A stretch of 64,000 nucleotides of DNA, from positions 1,178,001 through 1,242,000 of the forward strand of contig JAHQRK010000019.1 in the NCBI GenBank assembly GCA_019828595.1. Direction: 5' to 3'. The notes under the pieces were generated by a model that ran no database searches, was not told the origin of the DNA, and saw nothing but the letters and a program-made list of their open reading frames with translations. The number at the start of each line of letters is the position of its first letter. The stretch's first letter is position 1. The DNA comes from Aphanomyces cochlioides (Eukaryota; Oomycota; Saprolegniomycetes; Saprolegniales; Verrucalvaceae). Made by a program: the position numbers and the translations under genes. Positions 55,193 through 64,000 of the stretch are shown in pieces.

Positions 55193-55262
55193 GGTCGCGA
55201 CTGGAATAGAACCAGTTTCTCAGGGTAACTTGCCATGCGCTCTACGAACGAGCTACACGACC
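55193..55262 (-). tRNA. tRNA-like unit 1, degenerate
   Basis: Minus strand begins GGTCGTGTAGCTCGTTCGTA with acceptor GGTCGTG/CGCGACC, D-arm GCTC/GAGC and T-arm ACTGG-TTCTATT-CCAGT. Anticodon loop CAAGTTA lacks U33 and its stem has a mismatch, so it is probably a pseudo-tRNA. A-box good, B-box altered (TTCTATTCC). Confidence 0.5.
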
Positions 55263-55451
55263 GGCTTTGTGTCTTCTGCGCCATCCACATTGGCCATACT
55301 GACGAATACCCAGCGGTTGAAGTCAAATCGCACGTCTATCACTTCATCTTGTTCGAATGGCTGCTTGTCGTTGTGCAAGACAGATAGTGTGCAAGGTAGA
55401 CAGTCGTTTTGAATGATTGAGAGTAAATACAGTGTAAATCCAACATACCTT

Positions 55452-55521
55452 GATCATGACTGGAATCGAACCAGTTTCCCAGGGTGACATGCCCTGCGCT
55501 CTACCAATGAGCTACACGATC
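55452..55521 (-). tRNA. tRNA-like unit 2
   Basis: Cloverleaf folds well: acceptor GATCGTG/CATGATC, D-arm GCTC/GAGC, anticodon stem CAGGG/CCCTG, T-arm ACTGG-TTCGATT-CCAGT. The loop CATGTCA has A at position 33, so no normal anticodon can be read (TGT by position). Both internal promoter boxes look intact. Confidence 0.55.
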
Positions 55522-55689
55522 TACTTTGTGTCTTGTGTGTCGTATATATTGCTCATACTGATCTTCATCAAGGGGTTGAAGCCAAGTCGCACATGCTAAC
55601 GCTTCGTCTTCTTTTCATCCTTGTTCGTCGATTGTGCAAGCCAAATGGTTGTCTGAAATGCTTGAGAGTTCGTAAATCCAACATAATGT

Positions 55690-55758
55690 GATCGAGACTG
55701 GAATCGAACCAGTTTCTCAGGGTAACAATCCTGTGCTTTGCCAATGAGCTACACGATC
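55690..55758 (-). tRNA. tRNA-like unit 3, one base shorter
   Basis: GATCGTGTAGCTCATTGGCA start, T-arm intact, but D-arm GCTC/AAGC and acceptor have mismatches and the anticodon arm is CAGG-ATTGTTA-C-CCTG. GTT (Asn) can be read only by forcing an irregular loop. Confidence 0.45.
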
Positions 55759-55920
55759 AGGTTTGTGTCTTGCGCGCTGAATATATTGGTCATATTGGTG
55801 ACACCAAAGGGTTGAAGCCAAGTCGCAGGTGTTAACGCTAAGTCTTGTTCACAATACTGCTTGCTGATTGTGCAAGGTGGTTGGTTATCTTGAATGTATG
55901 AGAGTTCGAAAACACACCAT

Positions 55921-55990
55921 GATCTCGACTGGAATCGAACCAGTTTCTCAGGGCAATGAGCCCTGCGCTCTACCAATAAGCTACACGATC
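55921..55990 (-). tRNA. tRNA-like unit 4, anticodon CAT by position
   Basis: Acceptor GATCGTG/CGAGATC (one mismatch), D-arm GCTT/GAGC, anticodon stem CAGGG/CCCTG, loop CTCATTG with U33 and CAT at 34-36 (Met), but U instead of a purine at 37. T-arm intact. The best candidate of the four for a real tRNA, still doubtful. Confidence 0.5.
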
Positions 55991-55995
55991 GCTCT

Positions 55996-57074
55996 GTCCT
56001 TGAGCTTGGTTGATCTTGATTTCATTCACAGTGAGCCGCAACTTTATGTCTTCATCGTTGACAATGATGGGTCCTTCACGTACGACACATGACACTCCGC
56101 TTGAGGACTTGCGTGAAAAATCGAGAATGATCTCTTCGGTTGTGCCGGCTTGTTAACGAATCTCTGCAAAGCGATATCGATTTTGAGAGGCATATGTTCT
56201 ATCCTTGCCCTCATTTCTGAATTTTCCATGAAGCTGTCAGGTCGAATTACTTCGAGCGGACACGCTAACTTCGATATCCTCAATCTCAGCCTACAGGCAC
56301 TTTCAGGCAATTCTGTGTGCAAGGATAAAGGCGTCTTTCACCGAGTCTTTTAGTTCGAAATTCGTTTTCAAACATTCCTCACAAGCGTGTCACAGATATT
56401 ACTCCTGCACGCTCATTGGTCGGATTTCATTAGATACCTGACCTCTGAAGTCGGATTTTTTATGATATGGAGCAAAATTCTTTGAGATAAACAAGTTCAT
56501 AGTTTGACCAAAATCATTGAATTTGGCCTCAAAATGGCATTTTGGGCCAATTTATTGTAATATTTTCGGTTGCCAGACGGGCCCTAATAAAACGTTGTTG
56601 TCCAGTTGTGATTTAACTCTATTACTTTAAATTGGGTTTGTCTCTGTTCACATTTGAGCCAATGAAAGGGCTTATTTTTAACCCTAATCGTCAAATGGAG
56701 TTCGTTTTCAATTAACAATCATTGAAAAAATGACATTTTTCGTTGGGAAGGCATAGTTAGATCAAGTTTATCTTAGAGAAAATATTTTTGGAAAACGTTA
56801 GTAGTTTTTTAATTGCTTTCGTCTGAGTTATATTTGATACAGAAGTTTTTCTGAAGACCGACCCCTACAATAGTACTTCGGACTCCGAAGTACAGATAAA
56901 CCTGCTTGTTTGAACAACGCGCGGTGGAGTGGGATTCTTGTTCAATTCCAAAGGTGTTCAGCTATAGCATTATCGAAGCGTTTGTATAGGCATACAAATG
57001 TCAAATTACTAATTTACCGTATGGTATCAGGACATTTCCATAAGTAACGTCTGTCGTTCATCAATCAATACACT
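55996..57074. other. AT-rich spacer with short palindromes
   Basis: No supported gene. Contains GTACTTCGGA-C-TCCGAAGTAC at 56873-56893 and the right TIR-like sequence near 56570. Confidence 0.35.
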
Positions 57075-57185
57075 CTACTCTGTCTCAACCGAGCACTTGA
57101 AGCGCTTCTTGATGTCTTCGTATGGGGTGCCTTCATCGATCATCTTCAGCATGGTGACTTTGTCTTCCATGCTCAAGTCGACCAT
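57075..57185 (-). CDS. 36-codon ORF, HTH-like, probably a transposon fragment
   Basis: ATG 57185 to TAG 57075-57077: 'MEDKVTMLKMIDEGTPYEDI' followed by KKRFKCS, a typical helix-turn-helix of the Psq/CENP-B/Tigger kind. Too short to be a full protein; more likely a remnant of a transposase N-terminus or a first exon. Confidence 0.35.
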   Translation of the reverse strand: MVDLSMEDKVTMLKMIDEGTPYEDIKKRFKCSVETE

Positions 57186-57406
57186 CCTTCCACCAAGACT
57201 AACAATGTGTGGCTAACCAACGATGTGTTCTGACGTTACGTTGTACAACTCATATTTGATCAAATTACTTCGTTTAGCATGAGAGGTTTTTGTTCAATCT
57301 ACCAGGGTCGACATATATGGAAATCTGTCCGTGGATTGAAAACCTGTTCAGTTCGAAAGGCGTTTAGCTATACGAGGTGTTTAAACTAGCAGGTTTTTCT
57401 GTACTA

Positions 57407-57433
57407 TTCATACTCCGAAGTTCGGAGTATGAA
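57407..57433. repeat. Perfect inverted repeat TTCATACTCCGAA / TTCGGAGTATGAA
   Basis: 13-bp arms with a single-base centre; shares the CTCCGAAGT core with 56873-56893. The stretch 57434-58244 has no supported gene. Confidence 0.65.
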
Positions 57434-58244
57434 GTGTCCTCCATGCAGGCTACAGTGTACGTCAAATGCATGTGTAATTCTGAATCCATTTTTTGAATGG
57501 CGGGTCTTCATATGTTCACAGTCTCATGACTGCGTCAGGGTGAAGATTTGGGTGGTGCTTGTCGGGAAGTTGTCCTGTTGTCATCTTGTCTGTCCCACTC
57601 GATTAATTAAATTCAAAATTTACTTTATCAAGTGTTGTCAAGATTAAATAGTTAACTCAATCGAAAAAAGTTTACTATTCTATTTAATTTACTTTATCGA
57701 AGTAATAGTCGGACTAAATAATTATTGAACTAATTTTTAAAATAGCTATATTGTTTAAGCAGGAGTCAGCACAGCCATCTGATCTCATTTGGGTTTTGGT
57801 GCACCCGCAAGCTGCTGGTACGTCCGGCCGGTGGAAACTCGTGATTTTCCACACGCGACTAGTACTGTAGACTAACGTTATTAGAGCTGTTCTCGTTAAA
57901 TTCACTGTTTGTGATTGCACTGGAGGTTGTGATAGGTTGCTAAAAGCAATAATCTAACACCAGTGTCTTTACATTCCTTGAAGGGTGATAATCGAGCTTA
58001 CAGAGCTGCCGTACAGAAGTCGAGCTTGTGAGGTTTATTCTACTATACGCTGTGCTGCTTTGCTACTTGTGCCCTTTGGTTTTTTGTGTGCCTGCGCCTG
58101 TGGATCTCTTTGGTGTCGACATCGCCGATTCTTGAAAATATTAATTTTAATAGGAAACAAAATATATTTTATCATGGATAAGAACTAATATACATTTTAG
58201 CAGGATATAAATTTGTACTTTTAGACCCGTATTCAGAAAAAGAC

Positions 58245-58415
58245 ATGGAGCCAATCAAACAATCCGATAAAACAAAAAATGACTTGGAGCCAATCAAAGA
58301 TATTAATGAAAATAAAAAGGACAAAGAGCCAATCAAAGAATCCAACAAAATAAAAAAAGACTTTGAGGAAACAACAGAATCCCATAAAAAGACAAAAAAT
58401 CGACCAATGACCTAA
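58245..58415 (+). CDS. 56-codon ORF of 13-residue repeats (DxEPIK...)
   Basis: ATG 58245 to TAA. Four imperfect 39-bp units encode 'DLEPIKDINENKK' and 'DKEPIKESNKIKK'-type repeats, Lys/Glu-rich. The DNA unit contains GAGCCAATCAAA. Could be a short repeat protein, an exon, or just a minisatellite in an open frame. Confidence 0.3.
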   Translation: MEPIKQSDKTKNDLEPIKDINENKKDKEPIKESNKIKKDFEETTESHKKTKNRPMT

Positions 58416-58556
58416 ACCTTCTAAACCCTTCAATCAAATAAGGTTTTGGAGTTCAAGACATATCACTCACGAGTCTCAAGGAGGGAAAGCGGGATTTGAA
58501 TGTGATTTGCATTCAACTTCATGTCAACCAATGTCGTCTGTTTACAGGTTATATAT

Positions 58557-58985
58557 TGTGCTTTCTACTCAAAATTTCCCCCGGCGATTGATTCAACCAA
58601 TCGCCGGCAAATCACCGGACCTTCGAAATATAATACAAATATCAATTTTAGAAGGTTATTTTGACCTTCTTGATCGGGATGGTACACGAAATCGACGAAG
58701 CTTCGTCGCTGCGCTGCGAGGCCAGAGGACTCTCCACTTGTTGTACGCTCAACGTGAGGAGAGCTGAATGACGTGGAGTTCTCTTCGAGGTGGGGTCGCT
58801 GTGGAAGGTTGTTCAGAGTCATAGAGATGACTTGAGATTTGCAGCTTTTCTCTCACAAACTTAGGTCAGTTTTCAGCCAATCAATTGATAGTAAAATTAT
58901 TTTTAGCCAATCATATTGTCCGGACGATTTTCAGGCGATTGGAAATATCGCCTGAAATTGGCAAATTTGGACGGAAATCACAATA
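58557..58985 (+). repeat. Dispersed about 430-bp repeat, copy 2
   Basis: Second copy of the block at 49819-50245, same orientation, 8.7 kb downstream. It carries a minus-strand ORF (58565-58822); the equivalent frame in copy 1 is interrupted, though several segments ('MTLND/NLP', 'LLKLIFVLYF') are shared. Confidence 0.75.
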
Positions 58986-59573
58986 TCATAGTAACATATA
59001 AAATCGCTCTGTATTTGTTAGTCCTCAGGAGACTGCGCCAAAGCGTAAGCGGTCTTCAATTATCCAAGAATATTTGGATCAACCCCGTGGTTCATGACGC
59101 GGTCATCGACTGTTGTGTGTCCATGACATCCATTCAATCAAGGCTGGCCTCACTCTGACAGTGCATCACCTTCTCCCTTGCTCGCCCTTGGCAAAATATC
59201 ATCACATTGATCCATTTCTTGCTTTCAAGCCAACAGGGACGCCATCCATCGTCAACTTAAATGTATTCCAGCACACTCATCATCATCCATCACTCCAAGA
59301 GAAATCCTCCGTCAAAATATATCAAAACATCGATTAAATTATCAGATTTAGCATACTATTAATAGTTGATTTATTGTCGATTTGATACAAATTTTCCAAA
59401 ACTGCGCAATCGAATCGCGCCGTTGAATCGAATCACCAATCGATCCGATTGGCTAAAAAAATTTAATTCGTTTTGATTGGCTGGTCAAATTTTGGGAGTT
59501 TATCTTGGTTATATTATAATGGATAAATGCATTGATGTTCCGAGCTTCTTGAAATGGCATTTTGAAAGCGTTC

Positions 59574-60596
59574 ATGATGGCGCAGACTCAAGATTACAGC
59601 GACGGACCTGCAATGAACACCCGATCATCCCAATCTTCGCAGCTGTCACACTCCCAGGATGAAGAGACAAAAGACGACTCAAGTGGGGCGAATCTCTACG
59701 AGATATCACTGGAACCTATGGTCAAGAACACCGTTGGCGAGCGAAATTCCTCGGCCATGAAATTGACGACGTTCATTTGTGGTGGTGCGTCGTGGACTGA
59801 CATCAAGACGAAAATCTTCCAAAAGTACAAGTCAAAGTGTCTCGGCTTGGCGATACGAAATGATGCTGGTGTTTGGTCTGTCCGAGACGAGGAGCCACAG
59901 GAAGACGACTTCGCTTCAATTTTCACGATGAAGCTTGGCAGTCATATCAAAAAGCTGGACAATCAAGGCAATATGCATGAGTGGCTTGTGAACTCACAGA
60001 ATCAACGAGTTACTCTCTTCATCTACAAATATGGTAACGCCATCGCAACAAAGCCACAGCTCATTGAATTTACTTCAGCATGCATTGCCCCCTCGAACCA
60101 AGATCGTTCTGGCGCTCCGAACGAGAGTACAATCCAAGAGTACATTGCTAAACTACACGCCAAGTGGGATGGCACGTGGGAAGGAGACAATCCAATCTGG
60201 CGCCTCTGGGCAACGCATGTTGTCAAACCTCCTATGCTGGCATGGGAGTCACGAGTTCTGCAAGATCCACCGCCGCATGTTTTAGTGCGTCTTCGCCAAA
60301 CAACGTCGATGCATGAACTCCGCATGGAGGCATTCCATCGCAACACCCGCACAAGTTTGGAGATTGTGGATGGCTCGCTTATCGAATTGGAACAACTGAA
60401 GCATTCTTTTGACATTGTTGCCCAGAAATTGGCTTCATTTGAGAAGACGCTATTGGCAAAACGAGAGATACTGGTTGCGATGGCTCGAGATTTGGCACCA
60501 GTGTCGACAGCTGAAATCCCCGTGCCGATTCTGACCGATGGAGATAACATACAAGATCCTGATCATGACTTCACATTGGAAGACAGCATGACATAG
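59574..60596 (+). CDS. Transposon partner ORF (unrecognised), intact
   Basis: ATG 59574, single exon of 340 codons, TAG 60594-60596. Ser/Gln-rich N-terminus, middle 'DIKTKIFQKYKSKCLGLAIR', 'MHEWLVNSQNQRVTLFIYKY', 'CIAPSNQDRS', then a C-terminal coiled coil ('IELEQLKHSFDIVAQKLASF') and acidic end. No known domain recognised. It converges with the DDE_3 transposase at 60678 (81 bp between stops), as the ORF at 40358 does with its transposase, so it probably belongs to the element and may bind DNA or the transposase (inference). Confidence 0.65.
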   Translation: MMAQTQDYSDGPAMNTRSSQSSQLSHSQDEETKDDSSGANLYEISLEPMVKNTVGERNSSAMKLTTFICGGASWTDIKTKIFQKYKSKCLGLAIRNDAGVWSVRDEEPQEDDFASIFTMKLGSHIKKLDNQGNMHEWLVNSQNQRVTLFIYKYGNAIATKPQLIEFTSACIAPSNQDRSGAPNESTIQEYIAKLHAKWDGTWEGDNPIWRLWATHVVKPPMLAWESRVLQDPPPHVLVRLRQTTSMHELRMEAFHRNTRTSLEIVDGSLIELEQLKHSFDIVAQKLASFEKTLLAKREILVAMARDLAPVSTAEIPVPILTDGDNIQDPDHDFTLEDSMT

Positions 60597-60677
60597 ATTT
60601 AAAGTGAATTTGCCTCTTGATGCGAGATAAGTCCCACAATCCAATGACTTGTTTATCAAGCTTAAACATGATTAAAT

Positions 60678-61806
60678 TTAATCGTCATCTCGAACAATAA
60701 ATCCTAAATCGTCGGCGTCAAGGATTAAATCACCCATACGAACTTTGCCATGAGCAAGACCAATACATGGATCAAACCTCCCAGTTGGCGACCACCCACA
60801 ATGGCTCATAACGTTTGTCAAGTCAAAGTATTTGAATCTTTGCATGATCTCGACAGTGAAAAAGATTAGATTCCTTTTGCTTTGGGCTTCAACATAATAC
60901 CGCTGAAATGCTTTCTTGAGGAAGCCAAACAGATATTCAATAGGGTTGTAAAATGGGCAGTACGCGGGCAGAAAAATAGGTACAATACCAATGGATCTCA
61001 AATGCATGACGATATCTTCATTGCAGTGGATTTTGGCTCCATCAAGGACCCAGACTGAGTTTCTGCCCGGGTACATTTGAACTTTACCACTTCGAGCAAA
61101 AAGGCTACAGCAATGGAGAAATGATTCGCTGTCAAATGTGCCTTCTGTATCAAAATATTCAACCAAACCATCAGCGCCGGCAAAGCAAAGCAATGACAGT
61201 CGAGCTTTGCGAGTAAATTCGCCGCGAATGACAACTTTATCGCCTTTTAAAGCGTATCCCCGTTTACGCAACATACCACGGTTGTCGAAACTAACATACA
61301 AATAGTGATTTCATTTATAGAGCTCACAGCACCTGACTTCGTCCAGGAACACAACATTTCGCTGGCTCCAGCATAGCGAGTCAATTTCATTCACGAATCG
61401 GCAGATATCCTGTTGATTGATTTGTATCGCTACGTTCAAGAACTTTCCATGTGTATCCATGGTCATGAACGATTTTCCATATTGTCGAGATTGAAATTCT
61501 CTTCTTGAATCGTCTGCGAAAGTACGCCTGAGCCTCGTCCAGGAAAGACAATGGCCTTCTGTTGAAAAATTGTACAATCCAAGCCTTCTCGGATTCGTCG
61601 AACTTACTTTCAACGGCAGTCTTCTTCCGTTGGAAGTCCCCCGTTTGCTCGTATGTGTGAATCCAATTTGTAATCGTACGCTCACTCTTCCCATAGACGG
61701 TGCTCAACTCTTTCTTCGACATTCCAAGGAAGTAGCGACCATACAAGCAATGCAGCACTGTGTTGGCGCTAGCATGGCGGGACATCGCGGCCTCAATGAC
61801 GCTCAT
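60678..61806 (-). pseudogene. DDE_3 (Tc1/mariner-like) transposase, one frameshift
   Basis: From ATG 61806: HTH ('LGMSKKELSTVYGKSERTIT'), 'LSFLDEAQAYFRRRFKKRIS', 'STIWKIVHDHGYTWKVLER'. A one-base change near 61435 is needed to reach 'QDICRFVNEIDSL' and 'VVFLDEV' (first Asp). A GT-AG intron (about 61271-61312) joins 'SFDNRGMLRKRGYALKGD', then 'VWVLDGAKIHCNED' (second Asp) and 'PAYCPFYNPIEYLFGFLKK' (Glu). Almost complete; the frameshift may be recent or an error. Confidence 0.82.
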
Positions 61807-62352
61807 GTGGATGGAATGGATGAACGAAAACAAAACACCAACCAATAAGTATGCTTTTCCATTTTTCAGCCAATCAGAGCGATTTAAAATAACGCAGTGC
61901 GAAAGTGTAATACCACGCGAGATTCGAAAATTCTTGTCGAAAGCACAATATTACATGAAATTCAATAAAAATTCACGAAAAATATTGTGTCTCTAGAAAA
62001 AAACTGGAATCTTGCAAAGAAAATATCGACGCAGCCATAAAATGACGCAATACAAACTTCAAATGAAATGAAATTGAATGCTTCGAACATGTTTTCAAAC
62101 ATTTAAAACGTCTGAAATTACACTATTTAACGTTCATGATCGAGAAAATGCTTGCGTAAACATTAAATAGTTTATGCGTCAATTAATTGAAACATTTTCG
62201 AAACATCTCAAAACTCCAGTTTTGGACCCAAACGACAATATTCATTGGCCATACATTTTGTATGGTTCGTGACAATATTGTCTATGCCGACACGATCTGA
62301 TCGCAATCGTTTCCACTTTCAAATTTTCCGCCGACCGGACAACCATCAGACG
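61807..62352. other. AT-rich spacer, no gene seen
   Basis: About 545 bp containing the 5' flank of the transposase (AGCCAATCAGAG at about 61870) and the promoter of the second GT60 gene. I found no clear TIR for the element. Confidence 0.35.
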
Positions 62353-63952
62353 ATGACGACGGAGGCATCCGGGCAACGTATCTATGAGGAGTATAATAAA
62401 CCCTTCCCGTGGACGATACTTGATCCTGCATCGCAAAATATCCCGCTGAATGAAGCCGACAAGAACTTGCGACCGCCTGCGCCGCGAATGCCCGATGGAC
62501 CGTTCGATATCTTTATTGGCATTTCTTCATATCGCGACGGTGTCCGATGTGGATTCACACTCTTCACAGCATTCTCAAGAGCGAAGTACCCCGAAAAAGT
62601 TTTTGTTGGCTTGGTTGACCAAACACAAGATGACGATGCGATATGTGTTGAGGAATATTGCAAACTGGCAAAGGCATCCGAGTGGAAAAAATGCAAATAC
62701 AAGAAGAATATCCGTGTCGATAAGCACAATTCCATCGAGTCCAAGGGACCTACAGTGGCTCGATGGCACCAGCAACAGCTCATAAAGGACGAAGAGTTTT
62801 GTCTCGCGATTGATGCGCATAGCCAATTTTTGCCAGATTGGGACACAGTCCTTGTCGAGGAATGGCTCCGCACTGAGAACGAAATGGCCGTGCTCACGAC
62901 ATACCCAATGGACTATAAGTTCATGGGCCCCAACTTGACCATTCCAGAACATTACAGTTCGCACCTGTGCAATTATCTTCCCAGAGGAAATGTTGAAAAA
63001 GTTCCAATCATTCGCGGCATGATGCTCATTGACGACAGCGAAGCGCCACAAATGTCAACTCTGTGGGGAGGATGCTTGTCCTTTAGCAAATGTCACGCAG
63101 AACGCCGCGCGGGAAATGATAAGCACACGAATTGGCTCTTTTGGGGAGAAGAATACCTTCGTAGTATGCTTCTTTGGACACGAGGATACGATTTGTACTC
63201 GCCAAGTCGTCATGGCCACGTCGTCTTTCACAATTGGTCCGACGATAGAGGCCAAAAGAAGCGGTAAGTCAACACTCTTAAGATTTCAAAGGTTTATGAT
63301 TCTCTTGCTTAGGTTCTGGGATAACGTGACTCAAACCATGACGCAAGAAGAGCACGATTTGGAGGAAAAGATGACATACAATAGACTGCGGTTGGCATTG
63401 ACATTGCCGCTTGATGGAGGTGTCATTGACGCTGAAGAAATGGAAAAATTCTACGGCGGTCGTGTCCGCACTGTCGAGCAATTTCTCAACTTCTCGGGAA
63501 TTTCCAACGTCGATCCTGCTCTGGACGAATTCCGATGTGGACAATTGCACTGGGTGCCGTATGCCGTGCCTGAGATCATCGAGAAGTTTTTACCCGGCTA
63601 CAAGATGCGTTCCTCTGCGCTTTCTGCCGATGGAGGATCACCTGTAGCTTACGCCAAACGTCTTGAATCGATGGAGGGACGATTGAAAGAAGTGCTGAAC
63701 AATTCTTGGCAAAAAGAAAACATGGATGCACTTCGTGAAATCAAGCAAGAACTAACCAAGTTAGCCGGGCCACGCAGTGAAGAAAGAGAGCATTTCTTGA
63801 AGGTGGAGCACCAGCTGAACGAATTGACCCGGCCACAGATGCCAGTGCTGGTGCCACTAGCTTTGGTGTGGCTTGCCTTAATTACTGTCTGGATTGCATT
63901 GAGGAGTCGACGAAAAACGTACGAAGCTGTCCCGACTGAAATAGCTGGCTGA
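62353..63952 (+). CDS. GT60-type GlcNAc-transferase with C-terminal anchor, copy 2
   Basis: ATG 62353, one intron at about 63265-63314, TGA 63950-63952. Same architecture as copy 1: 'IFIGISSYRDGVRCGFTLF', 'FVGLVDQ', 'ESKGPTVARWHQQQL', 'AIDAHSQF' (D-x-H), 'GGCLSFSKCHAE', 'WGEEYLRSMLLWTRGYDLY', then a coiled-coil linker and a C-terminal helix 'VLVPLALVWLALITVWIAL' with a basic tail. The intron interrupts the same codon after K-K-R as in copy 1. The catalytic half is strongly conserved between the two, the linker is not. No signal peptide, so a cytosol-facing tail-anchored enzyme is likely. Confidence 0.82.
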
Positions 63953-64000
63953 TAGTGGTCTCGTTGAACATAAAGCATATTCAAGTCGACATGATCTTCA

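Larger units (their letters stand above)
55191..55995. repeat. Tandem array of four 230-260-bp units, each with one tRNA-like gene
   Basis: The tRNA-like parts start at 55193, 55452, 55690 and 55921. Spacers also match between units ('TTTGTGTCTTGYGYG', 'GGTTGAAGYCAAGTCGCA', 'GATTGTGCAAG'), so the whole unit was duplicated. Confidence 0.75.
51536..56584. mobile_element. Possible 5-kb element bounded by GGGYSCGTYTGGCAA inverted ends
   Basis: Left GGGTGCGTTCTGGCAAAATT at 51536; right end (complement) GGGCCCGTCTGGCAACCGAA ending at 56584. TAA flanks both (51533-51535 and 56585-56587). Both ends also carry ATGCCATTTT about 35-55 bp inside. The body contains the Crypton gene and the tRNA-like array. 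Cryptons have no TIRs, so either the TIRs belong to the neighbouring mariner copy or this is a composite. Weakly supported. Confidence 0.3.

Noticed and set aside
55191..55995. CRISPR-like array
   Set aside because: Units are 230-260 bp with tRNA folds, in eukaryotic DNA; no short direct repeats with spacers.

Overview
This is nuclear DNA from a eukaryote with a compact genome, most probably an oomycete of the Saprolegniales (Achlya/Thraustotheca/Aphanomyces type). Almost every gene I could assemble uses GT-AG introns of about 40-55 nt, neighbouring genes are 4-500 bp apart, and the gene set fits that group: a FYVE-SYLF protein with a Cys/His tail, a Crinkler/RHS-type NTPase, zoospore flagellar proteins (MNS1, a three-CNB protein), a CaaX G-gamma, Crypton and Harbinger transposons and a TTTAGGG-like telomeric motif. 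The taxonomic call is inference; no rRNA or marker gene is present. All protein names are from motif recognition by eye, with exons joined by hand.

Layout. 1-33.9 kb is a mostly gene-dense block: FYVE-SYLF protein (partial), a TPP1-like OB-fold protein with a telomere-like tract in front of it, an IQ-motif protein, a Crinkler-type NTPase, an SCI1-like nuclear protein, a large three-CNB protein, SURF1, COP9 subunit CSN6, an ARM/METTL21-like methyltransferase, an acidic hypothetical protein, three HGSNAT-type transmembrane acetyltransferases (one on -, two on +), G-protein gamma, SURF6/Rrp14, MNS1 and a tail-anchored GT60-type GlcNAc-transferase. 34-42.5 kb is a transposon graveyard: a Harbinger element whose transposase is split by a Tc1/mariner element, a MITE, and a second DDE_3 transposase with a convergent partner ORF. 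42.66-48.12 kb holds one long gene that joins an XPG/FEN-type nuclease to a DEAH-box helicase. 48.1-62.2 kb is repeat-rich: palindromes, diverged duplications, another dead mariner transposase, a frameshifted Crypton tyrosine recombinase, four tRNA-like units in tandem, and another DDE_3 transposase with a convergent partner ORF. The window closes with a second GT60 paralogue.

How the genes relate. No metabolic operon is expected or seen. Themes are flagellum/cilium (MNS1, CNB protein), ribosome and RNA (SURF6, nuclease-helicase), membranes (HGSNAT trio, FYVE-SYLF) and protein modification (CSN6, methyltransferase, two GT60 enzymes). The most unusual items are the nuclease-DEAH fusion, the nested transposons, the recurrent two-gene mariner-like architecture, the TPP1-like gene next to a telobox-like tract, and the tandem tRNA-like array.
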